Source: Deltaproteobacteria bacterium
Lineage (GTDB): Bacteria; Desulfobacterota; Binatia; DP-6
Length of the DNA: 5,443 bases
Reading direction: 5' to 3'
NCBI GenBank assembly: GCA_005879205.1
Contig: VBLD01000231.1
Span: 1-5,443, forward strand
Part shown: positions 1-4,883 of the stretch, piece after piece
How the letters are laid out: each line of letters opens with the position of its first letter
How positions within the stretch are numbered: the stretch's first letter is position 1
Translations under genes and position numbers: made by a program
The notes under the pieces: generated by a model
What the model was told of the DNA's origin: nothing
Databases searched by the model: none
Seen by the model: the letters and a program-made list of their open reading frames with translations, nothing else

Positions 1-85
1 CGTCGACGCGGTCTTCGAGCACACGCTCCGGCTGCTCGCGACCATCACCACGGTGGGCCGGGTGGCGGAGGCCTGGAGCCGATGA
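1..85 (+). CDS. 3' end of an unidentified upstream CDS (partial)
   Basis: One plus-strand frame is open from the window edge to a TGA at 83-85 and encodes 27 residues ending in VAEAWSR. The stop overlaps the ATG of the following dehydrogenase gene as ATGA, the usual sign of translational coupling inside an operon, and this is the main reason to believe the frame. Too little is left to name a family. From context it is probably another enzyme of the same acyl-CoA or alcohol/ketone pathway, but that is inference. Confidence 0.5.
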   Translation, partial: VDAVFEHTLRLLATITTVGRVAEAWSR

Positions 86-834
86 GGTTCTCCGGCCGCG
101 TGCTCTTCATCACCGGGGCGGGCTCGGGCCTCGGCCGCGCCACCGCGCGGCTCTTCGCGGCCGAAGGCGCGAAGGTCTTCGGCGTCGACGTGAACGGGCC
201 CGGGGTCGCCGAGACCGTCGAGACGATCCGCCGCGCCGGCGGCGTCGCCGACAGCGCGGTCTGCGACGTCGGCTCGATGGCCGCGGTGCGTGCCGCCGTC
301 GGGCTCGCGGTCGCGGCCTTCGGCGGCATCGACATCCTGGTCAATGCGGCCGGCATCGGGCGCGCCGCCCGCCTCGAGGAGATCGACGAAGACGAGTGGC
401 AGCGTGTGCTCACGGTGAACCTGACCGGCGCGTTCAACACCGTGAAGGCGGCGTTGCCTCACCTGCTCGTCCGCCCCGGCACCGTCGTGAACGTCGCCTC
501 GAGCGCCGGTATGCGTGGCCAGGCCTACGCCGCCCACTACGCCGCCTCGAAGGCGGGCCTGGTCAACTTCACGCGCTCCATCGCACTCGAGTTCGCGAGC
601 CGCGGGCTCCGCATCAACTGCCTGGCGCCCGCCGGCATCCGCTCGCCGCTCATCCGCCACTTCATCCCGCGCGAGGACTTCGAGAAGTCGCTGGTCGCCT
701 ACTACTCCCCCCCCGTGGCGCACCAGCTGGCCGAGCCGGAGGACATGGCGAAGGCGATCGCCTATCTGGCGTCCGACGACGCCAAGATGATCATCGGCAC
801 CGTGCTCGTCGCCGACTGGGGCACGCTCGCGTAG
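82..834 (+). CDS. Short-chain dehydrogenase/reductase (SDR), classical type
   Basis: This 250-residue protein has the normal length of a classical SDR: a soluble Rossmann-fold NAD(P)-dependent oxidoreductase acting on an alcohol/ketone pair. Visible motifs are the cofactor loop TGAGSGLG (11-18), Asp36 at the end of the second strand (favours NAD over NADP), Asp62-Val63, NAAG (88-91) and the catalytic tetrad Asn113, Ser140, Tyr153, Lys157 (YAASK). The usual PG after the sixth strand is written PAG (183-185) and the usual C-terminal VDGG is ADWG (244-247), so substrate and cofactor closure may differ from textbook members. The ATG at 82 is chosen because it overlaps the upstream stop and has purine-rich GGAGG at 67-71. 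It is coupled to the CoA ligase downstream, which suggests the substrate is, or becomes, a CoA thioester. Substrate unknown. Confidence 0.93.
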   Translation: MRFSGRVLFITGAGSGLGRATARLFAAEGAKVFGVDVNGPGVAETVETIRRAGGVADSAVCDVGSMAAVRAAVGLAVAAFGGIDILVNAAGIGRAARLEEIDEDEWQRVLTVNLTGAFNTVKAALPHLLVRPGTVVNVASSAGMRGQAYAAHYAASKAGLVNFTRSIALEFASRGLRINCLAPAGIRSPLIRHFIPREDFEKSLVAYYSPPVAHQLAEPEDMAKAIAYLASDDAKMIIGTVLVADWGTLA

Positions 835-2306
835 TGGGCGACACGATCCTCGACGTCCTGGCGCGCGACGTCGCGGCACGCGGCGGGCATCCCTTCATCC
901 TGCACCAGGACCGGCGCGTCACGTACGCGGAGCTCGATCGGCTGGCGAGCGGGGCGGCGCACGCGCTGGCGGCGCTCGGCGTCGAAGCGGGCGAGCGGGT
1001 GACCCTGGCCCTCGGGAACTCGGTCGAGTATCTCGTCGCGGCCTTCGGCATCCTCAAGGCCGGCGCCGTGCTGAATCCAGTGAACCCAGCGCTCGGAGCG
1101 GCCGAGCTCGACTACATCGTCGGTCACGCCGAGCCGCGCGTGGTGGTGACCGCGGCGGCGCACGTCGAGACGTTTCGTGGCCTCGGGCATTCCTGCCGGG
1201 TGGTGACGCCCGACGCGCTCTCGGCGGCGGGAGCCGGGCCGGCGGTCAGGGTTGGCGCCGACGACCCCGCGCTGCTCCTCTACACGTCCGGTACGACCGG
1301 GAATCCCAAGGGGGTACTCTTCACGCACGGCAACTCCGGCCAGGGCGGGCGCCGCTTCCTCGGGACGCTCGGCATCACGGCCGACGACACGATCCTCGCC
1401 GTGACCCCGCTCTTCCATGGCAACGCCTGGGGCGCCGTGCAGACGGCGCTCCATGCCGGCGGCACGGTGGCCTTTCCCCCCGCCTTCCATGCCTCGGCGT
1501 TCTGGCCCCTCGTCCGCGAGACCGGCGCCACCGTCCTCTACACGCTCAGGACGATCCTCGCGATGCTCCTCGCCCGCCCGCCGTCGGAGCTCGAGCGCAC
1601 GAGCCGCCTCCGCGTCATCCTCGGCCTCGGCAGCGCGCCCATCCGCGAACGGGTGATGGCACGCTTCGGCGTGGCCGACGTGGCCGAATGCTACGGCTCG
1701 ACCGACGCCGGCGTGGTGACGATCACGCCGGTCGGCGTACCGCCGCGCGCCGGCTCGTGCGGCCCGCCGGTCTCGGGCGTCGAGATCCGTATCGTCGACG
1801 ACGACGGCCACGATCTCCCGCCGCGCGTGGCGGGCGAGATCGCCGTCCGCTCGCCGTCACGGATGACCGCGTACTTCCGGGATCCCGACGAGACGGCGCT
1901 CGCGCTTCGCGACGGGTGGTTTCTCACCGGCGACGTCGGCTGGCTCGACGAGGACGGGTGGCTCTACTTCGTCGACCGCAAGAAGGACGTGATCCGCCGC
2001 GGCGGTGAGAACGTGTCGTCGGCGCTGGTCGAGAAGGTGCTGCGGGAGCACCCACGCGTGGCGGAGGTGGCGGTGGTCGGCGTCTCGGATCCCGTGCTCG
2101 GACAGGAGATCAAGGCATTCGTGGTGGCGAGCGGGCCGGTCAGCCAAAACGAGCTGCTGGACGAGCTGCGCGAGTTCGCGACCGCGCGCCTCGCGCGCTT
2201 CCAGGTGCCGCGGCTGTGGGAGTTCCGGGCGTCGCTGCCGAAGACCGCGACGCAGCGGGTGGAGAAGTACAAGCTCAGGCAGACCGGCGGGACGCTGCTC
2301 GGCTGA
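834..2306 (+). CDS. Acyl-CoA synthetase / AMP-dependent ligase (ANL superfamily)
   Basis: The 490-residue protein should activate a carboxylic acid with ATP to an acyl-adenylate and transfer it to CoA. The GTG at 834 shares its G with the TAG of the dehydrogenase (832-834) and gives a normal N-terminus. The frame stays open far upstream, but that stretch lies inside the dehydrogenase gene. ANL core motifs are all present: A3 P-loop YTSGTTGNPKG (150-160), PLFHGNAWG (192-200), A5 YGSTD (287-291; Asp where most members have Glu), A7 TGD (365-367) and A8 DRKKDVIRRGGEN (381-393). In A10 the sequence is LPKTATQRVEKYKLR (468-482): the usual catalytic Lys of the 'GK' pair is Arg475, with Lys478 and Lys480 nearby. 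Overall style resembles crotonobetaine/carnitine or medium-chain/aromatic acid CoA ligases; the acid is not identifiable. It forms an operon with the SDR and ends at a hairpin. Confidence 0.92.
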   Translation: MGDTILDVLARDVAARGGHPFILHQDRRVTYAELDRLASGAAHALAALGVEAGERVTLALGNSVEYLVAAFGILKAGAVLNPVNPALGAAELDYIVGHAEPRVVVTAAAHVETFRGLGHSCRVVTPDALSAAGAGPAVRVGADDPALLLYTSGTTGNPKGVLFTHGNSGQGGRRFLGTLGITADDTILAVTPLFHGNAWGAVQTALHAGGTVAFPPAFHASAFWPLVRETGATVLYTLRTILAMLLARPPSELERTSRLRVILGLGSAPIRERVMARFGVADVAECYGSTDAGVVTITPVGVPPRAGSCGPPVSGVEIRIVDDDGHDLPPRVAGEIAVRSPSRMTAYFRDPDETALALRDGWFLTGDVGWLDEDGWLYFVDRKKDVIRRGGENVSSALVEKVLREHPRVAEVAVVGVSDPVLGQEIKAFVVASGPVSQNELLDELREFATARLARFQVPRLWEFRASLPKTATQRVEKYKLRQTGGTLLG

Positions 2307-2337
2307 GGGCCTCCGGGAGTCTCGCCCGGAGGCCCTC
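2305..2337. terminator. Perfect 13-bp hairpin between convergent genes
   Basis: The arms GAGGGCCTCCGGG (2305-2317) and CCCGGAGGCCCTC (2325-2337) are exact reverse complements around a 7-base loop. The left arm begins inside the TGA of the ligase. The following bases GCCTTCTC are only mildly T-rich, so this is a GC-rich terminator-like hairpin rather than a textbook one. It sits between the ligase and the convergent Cys-rich gene and could end both transcripts. Confidence 0.75.
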
Positions 2338-2360
2338 GCCTTCTCAGGAGAGGTGCCGGC

Positions 2361-3227
2361 TCAGCTCGCCGGCGGGCATGCCTGCACGCAGTCGCGGAAG
2401 CGGCCGCGGCAGATCTCGAAATCGGGTCGCGCGTTCTCGCGGGCCTGATCGCGACACTCGAAGGCCTGGACCTGCGCGTCGTCGATGCACTGCTCCTGCT
2501 CGGGCGACCCGTCGGCGAAGATGTTCTTGCAGTTCTGGATGTCGCTGTCGCGCCGCGCGTTGCAGGCGGCGATGTCGGAGTCGAGCCGATCCTCGATCGG
2601 CTGCCGACAGCTCTCCCGATCCGCCCGACATTGCTCGACGCACGCATGGTCACGGTTCAGGCACGCGTCGACGGCGACCTGGAAGTCCTCGCGGCAGTTC
2701 GCATTGCAGATCCGGAAGTTCTGCTTCGCGGTGTCCTTGCACTGGGCGACGCCGATCGGGTCCGGCTGCTCGGGCGGGCCGCAGCCGCGCGCGCAGACGC
2801 GGAAGTCCCTGCGGCACTGCTTGAGCGCGGGACCGAACTGCTCGCGCGCCGTGTCCCGACACTGGAACGCCACGACCTGCGCTTGATCGATGCAGCGGTC
2901 GCGGTCGTCGGAACCCGCCGGATGCTGGTCCCGGCAGTTCTGCTTGGCGCTCTCCAGCGTCGCCTCGCAGGCGGCGAACGCCTGGTCGATGCCGGTGGCC
3001 TCGCGGCAGTCCTCTCGCTTGGCCCGGCACAACTCCACGCACTGGTGGTCGCGATCGAGGCAGGCGTCCTTCGCGACCTGATAGTCCTCCACGCAACCGG
3101 CCTTGCAGTCCTTGAACTCGCCGCGCGCGTCCTGGGTGCAGGGGCTGGCCCACGCGGCGCGAGCGCCGAGCGCGGCGAAGAGCGTCACCAGAGTTCCGAA
3201 CGAGCGTACGGACGATCTGATCTTCAT
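2361..3227 (-). CDS. Secreted Cys-rich protein with two 14-cysteine modules (unknown function)
   Basis: I do not recognise a named family. The 288-residue protein starts with a Sec signal peptide (MKIRSSVRSF, hydrophobic 11-20, likely cleavage after AWA at 25-27), so it is exported. The mature part has 28 cysteines in two modules. Module 1: C30, 41, 45, 56, 63, 67, 74, 87, 98, 112, 123, 138, 145, 149. Module 2: C163, 174, 178, 189, 196, 200, 207, 222, 233, 247, 258, 273, 280, 284. Spacings match except one gap (13 versus 15). The recurring units are C-x10-C (four per module) and C-x6-C-x3-C. Steps of 4, 7 and 11 fit cysteines on one helix face, so a disulfide-braced helical bundle is my inference; no CxxCH haem motif is present. 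The ATG at 3227 is chosen over an in-frame upstream extension (to 3485) because of AAGGGGGG just before it and the clear signal peptide. It is the only gene in its transcript here. Confidence 0.88.
   Translation of the reverse strand: MKIRSSVRSFGTLVTLFAALGARAAWASPCTQDARGEFKDCKAGCVEDYQVAKDACLDRDHQCVELCRAKREDCREATGIDQAFAACEATLESAKQNCRDQHPAGSDDRDRCIDQAQVVAFQCRDTAREQFGPALKQCRRDFRVCARGCGPPEQPDPIGVAQCKDTAKQNFRICNANCREDFQVAVDACLNRDHACVEQCRADRESCRQPIEDRLDSDIAACNARRDSDIQNCKNIFADGSPEQEQCIDDAQVQAFECRDQARENARPDFEICRGRFRDCVQACPPAS
2382..3140 (-). repeat. Tandem duplication of a 14-Cys protein module
   Basis: This coding-level repeat within the Cys-rich gene has module 1 at residues 30-149 and module 2 at 163-284. 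Matching segments include ACLDRDHQCVELCRAKREDC with ACLNRDHACVEQCRADRESC, and CIDQAQVVAFQCRD with CIDDAQVQAFECRD. The modules are clearly homologous but diverged at DNA level, so the duplication is old and has been maintained by selection on the cysteine spacing. Confidence 0.88.
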
Positions 3228-3372
3228 GTCGCGTTCCCCCCTTCCCCGACCTGTACGGTCCGACGTGGCCGGCCGCAAGACCGTCGAAACATTCGGAGGA
3301 GGGCGCACGTTCGTTCGCCGCAGTGACCCCCCGAACACGGGTCTGAAGGCGCAGCTCAGAGGGGAGGCCCAC
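3228..3372. promoter_or_regulatory. Divergent intergenic region between two exported-protein genes
   Basis: These 145 bases separate the start of the Cys-rich gene (minus) from the start of the small exported protein gene (plus), so promoters for both must lie here or overlap the genes. Visible elements are an 8-bp palindrome GGCCGGCC (3267-3274) nested in a short inverted repeat ACGGTC (3255-3260) / GACCGT (3279-3284). No strong sigma-70 promoter is seen in either direction. Confidence 0.4.
3250..3278 (-). promoter_or_regulatory. Weak candidate promoter for the Cys-rich gene
   Basis: Read on the minus strand, TTGCGG (3278-3273) and TACAGG (3255-3250) are separated by 17 bases, and the likely transcript start lies close upstream of the ribosome binding site AAGGGGGG. 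Each hexamer matches its sigma-70 consensus at only three of six positions, so this is a guess based mainly on spacing and location. Confidence 0.2.
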
Positions 3373-3621
3373 GTGCCTGCGTCACGACGGCTCGCACTGC
3401 TCGTGATCCTCGTCCCGGCCTTCGCCTGGTCGGCGAGCTGCCCCGACCAGACCGCCGAGTGCGTGCCCGGCGGCCACACCTTCACCGGCGGACATCTCGA
3501 AGTGGGAGAGCGGGACCCGGTTCACTCCGTGCTGAACCCGCTCGGCAACCACGGCGGCGATCTTTCGCAGCTCCGGACACAGCAGCTGCGTGATCTGAAC
3601 GCCTTCCTGCGGTCGCTCTGA
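3373..3621 (+). CDS. Small exported protein with cytochrome-c-protein-like C-terminal tail
   Basis: This 82-residue protein starts at GTG 3373, which has a strong GGGGAGG (3361-3367) five bases upstream; a longer in-frame extension back to 3103 would run antisense through the Cys-rich gene and is rejected. Residues 5-22 (RR, then LALLVILVPAFAWSAS) form a signal peptide. The mature part has two cysteines (C23, C30), no CxxCH haem motif, and the tail DPVHSVLNPLGNHGGDLSQL followed by RTQQLRDLNAFLRSL (48-82). That ending resembles, from memory, the last residues of di-haem cytochrome c peroxidase-like or beta-propeller exported proteins, where a similar 'LxxxxLxDLxAFLxSL' helix closes the chain. 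It may therefore be a degraded remnant in which a signal peptide has been joined to such a tail, or a real small periplasmic protein. The good ribosome site argues that it is expressed. Function unknown. Confidence 0.62.
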   Translation: MPASRRLALLVILVPAFAWSASCPDQTAECVPGGHTFTGGHLEVGERDPVHSVLNPLGNHGGDLSQLRTQQLRDLNAFLRSL

Positions 3622-3632
3622 GCGCGCGTTTC

Positions 3633-3661
3633 TTGACACAGGTCCGCGACGCATGATTCAA
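3633..3661 (+). promoter_or_regulatory. Candidate promoter upstream of sbp leader
   Basis: A perfect -35 hexamer TTGACA lies at 3633-3638, at the left end of a locally less GC-rich stretch. At 17-18 bases the -10 would be ATTCAA/TTCAAC (3656-3662), a poor match. A better-looking CATGAT (3652-3657) is only 13 bases away. The position, just after the stop of the small exported protein and before the structured region, makes it the best start point for a leader or small RNA, but the -10 is unconvincing. Confidence 0.35.
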
Positions 3662-3672
3662 CATCAATCGTG
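3652..3672. promoter_or_regulatory. Inverted repeat CATGATT-N7-AATCGTG, possible operator
   Basis: Arms at 3652-3658 and 3666-3672 pair at seven positions, with one G-T wobble if read as RNA, around a 7-base spacer. The repeat covers the expected -10 and start region of the TTGACA promoter, where a repressor would bind. A second small palindrome, GACTGAGTC (3672-3680), follows immediately. No regulator can be named. Confidence 0.35.
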
Positions 3673-3710
3673 ACTGAGTCGTACCGGAGCGCGACGTGTT
3701 GTTGCTGTAC

Positions 3711-3832
3711 CGAGGCCCGGGGGACCTCCCTCGCCTGCGGTCGCGTTGCGCTCTTCCGTCGCCCGTCGTAGCACCGGAGAACGCAAGGTTCCGAAGGCCC
3801 GGGAGGTTCGAACCCCCGGGCCTTTCGTTTTT
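3711..3832 (+). ncRNA. Structured leader or small RNA upstream of sbp
   Basis: No convincing gene covers 3622-3866. Within it one long imperfect hairpin can be drawn: 3714-3721 with 3815-3822 (8 bp), 3722-3730 with 3801-3809 (9 bp, one G-U, right-hand bulge 3810-3814), 3733-3736 with 3795-3798 (4 bp), a large internal loop, and an inner hairpin 3746-3758 with 3775-3786 (11 bp, one mismatch, one bulge). The 9-bp segment uses the 5' arm of the intrinsic terminator at 3792-3832, so the two folds exclude each other. This is the layout of a transcription attenuator or riboswitch in front of a sulfur-uptake gene. An independent small RNA ending at the same terminator is equally possible. The motif matches no SAM or SAH riboswitch consensus I can recall. 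Confidence 0.45.
3792..3832 (+). terminator. Intrinsic terminator just upstream of sbp
   Basis: The stem AAGGCCCGGG (3794-3803) / CCCGGGCCTT (3815-3824) is 10 bp and perfect, extended inside by GG/CC after a bulged A3804, with loop TTCGAA, and outside by CG/CG with one bulged T. It is followed directly by TTTTT (3828-3832). This is the strongest intrinsic terminator in the window. It ends about 20 bases before the sbp ribosome binding site, so it either ends transcription from the left or attenuates sbp. Confidence 0.85.
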
Positions 3833-3853
3833 CGGCAACGGCAAATCCTGAAT

Positions 3854-3858
3854 GGAGG
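3854..3858 (+). promoter_or_regulatory. Ribosome binding site deciding the sbp start
   Basis: GGAGG at 3854-3858 is eight bases before the ATG at 3867. An upstream in-frame ATG at 3852 overlaps this site and would add five charged residues before the signal peptide, so 3867 is the real start. Confidence 0.85.
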
Positions 3859-3866
3859 ACGACGGA

Positions 3867-4835
3867 ATGAAGCGAATCGCACTGGTACTTCTGGCGCTCG
3901 CCTGGATCGGCAGCGCCCGCGCCGAGCAGCAGGTCGAGCTGCTGAACGTCTCCTATGACCCGACCCGCGAGCTCTGGCGCCAGCTGAACGAGGCCTTCGC
4001 CCGCCACACCCCGGTCAGCATCAAGCAGTCGCACGGGGGGTCGAGCGCGCAGGCCCGTGCCGTCATCGACGGGCTCGAGGCCGACGTCGTGACGCTCGCG
4101 CTGCCTCCCGACACCGACGCCATCCGGAAGGCCGGCTTGATCAGCGAGGGATGGCAGAAGCGGCTGCCGAACGACAGCGTCCCCTACACGTCGACCATCG
4201 TCTTCGTGGTCCGGAAGGGGAACCCGAAGGGCATCAAGGACTGGCCCGACCTCGTCAAGCCGGGCATCCAGATCATCACACCCAGCCCGAAGACCTCAGG
4301 CAACGGGAAGCTGTCCTTCCTCTCCGCCTGGGGGTCGGTGATCCAGCGCGGTGGGTCGGATCCAGCGGCGCTCGAATACGTGACCAAGCTCTACAAGCAG
4401 GTGCCGGTCCTCGACTCCGGAGCCCGCGGCTCGACCACGACCTTCGGGCAGAAGAAGATCGGGGACGTCCACCTCACCTGGGAGAACGAGGCGCACCTCG
4501 AGGTCGAGGAGGCGAAGGGCGCGCTCGAGATCGTCTATCCGCCGATCAGCATCGAGGCGACACCGCCGGTCGCGGTCGTCGACGCGAACGCGAAGCGCCA
4601 CAAGACCGAGGCGGTGGCGGAGGCCTACATGAAGTACGTGTTCACCCCGGAGGCGCAGGAGATCGTCGCCAAGAACTTCTACCGTCCGACCGCCCCGGAC
4701 GTCCTGAAGAGGCACGCCGCGGATTTTCCGGCCATCAAGATGTTTCCGATCACCGCAATCGCCAGGGACTGGGACGACGCGTTCGACAAGTTCTTCGGCG
4801 AGGGGAAGATCTTCGACGCCATCTACAAGCCGTGA
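3867..4835 (+). CDS. sbp: Periplasmic sulfate-binding protein of an ABC transporter
   Basis: This 322-residue protein is the normal length for the Sbp/CysP family, which captures sulfate (or thiosulfate) in the periplasm and delivers it to the CysTWA importer for cysteine synthesis. The signal peptide is MKRIALVLLALAWIGSARA, cut after Ala19. Family landmarks in order are LLNVSYDPTRELW (25-37), QSHGGSSAQARAVIDGLEAD (54-73), then VVTLAL, the STIVFVVRKGNPK stretch (109-121), PKTSGNGK (141-148), VLDSGARGSTTTF (181-193) and HLTWENEAHLEV (202-213). The oxyanion pocket segments SHGGS and DSGARG are intact. The signature usually written PKTSGxAR(W) reads PKTSGNGKLS here, replacing Ala-Arg by Gly-Lys. 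No permease or ATPase gene follows; the next gene is convergent. The permease must therefore be encoded elsewhere or before a rearrangement. Regulation may run through the structured leader directly upstream. Sbp versus CysP cannot be separated with certainty. Confidence 0.93.
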   Translation: MKRIALVLLALAWIGSARAEQQVELLNVSYDPTRELWRQLNEAFARHTPVSIKQSHGGSSAQARAVIDGLEADVVTLALPPDTDAIRKAGLISEGWQKRLPNDSVPYTSTIVFVVRKGNPKGIKDWPDLVKPGIQIITPSPKTSGNGKLSFLSAWGSVIQRGGSDPAALEYVTKLYKQVPVLDSGARGSTTTFGQKKIGDVHLTWENEAHLEVEEAKGALEIVYPPISIEATPPVAVVDANAKRHKTEAVAEAYMKYVFTPEAQEIVAKNFYRPTAPDVLKRHAADFPAIKMFPITAIARDWDDAFDKFFGEGKIFDAIYKP

Positions 4836-4842
4836 GGCATCC

Positions 4843-4874
4843 GGCCCCCACGCTGCCCGACGGAGGCGGGGGCC
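4843..4874. terminator. Hairpin between sbp and the convergent acyltransferase
   Basis: GGCCCCC (4843-4849) pairs perfectly with GGGGGCC (4868-4874), with an inner GCC/GGC (4855-4857 / 4865-4867) around a 7-base loop and a 5-base left bulge. It lies in the 48-bp gap between two convergent stops, the right place for a bidirectional terminator. Neither strand has a T-run after it, so termination strength is uncertain. Confidence 0.5.
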
Positions 4875-4883
4875 TGGCTCGTC

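Noticed and set aside
396..833. Upstream in-frame extension of the CoA ligase (636-residue version)
   Set aside because: The extra 146 residues are Arg/Pro-rich, lie inside the well-supported SDR gene in another frame, and precede a normal ligase N-terminus at the GTG overlapping the SDR stop.
762..1811. Long minus-strand ORF (349 residues)
   Set aside because: It is antisense to the ligase, Arg/Ala/Gly/Asp-rich, with no recognisable motif; it is open only because GC-rich codons rarely give stops on the opposite strand.
2631..3326. Plus-strand ORF antisense to the Cys-rich gene
   Set aside because: The minus strand has a ribosome site, a signal peptide and repeated cysteine spacing; the plus-strand frame shows low-complexity sequence and no family motifs.
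3228..3485. 86-residue N-terminal extension of the Cys-rich protein
   Set aside because: It would bury the signal peptide internally, overlap the divergent small gene, and ignore the good ribosome site before 3227.
3797..3822. tRNA-like T-loop (GGTTCGAACC)
   Set aside because: The flanking five-base stem does not pair correctly, and no anticodon arm or acceptor stem can be drawn; the sequence is the loop of the terminator hairpin.
3640..3840. SAM-, SAH- or cobalamin-type riboswitch
   Set aside because: The sulfur context made this attractive, but none of the conserved blocks I know for these classes is visible. It is reported only as an unclassified structured region.
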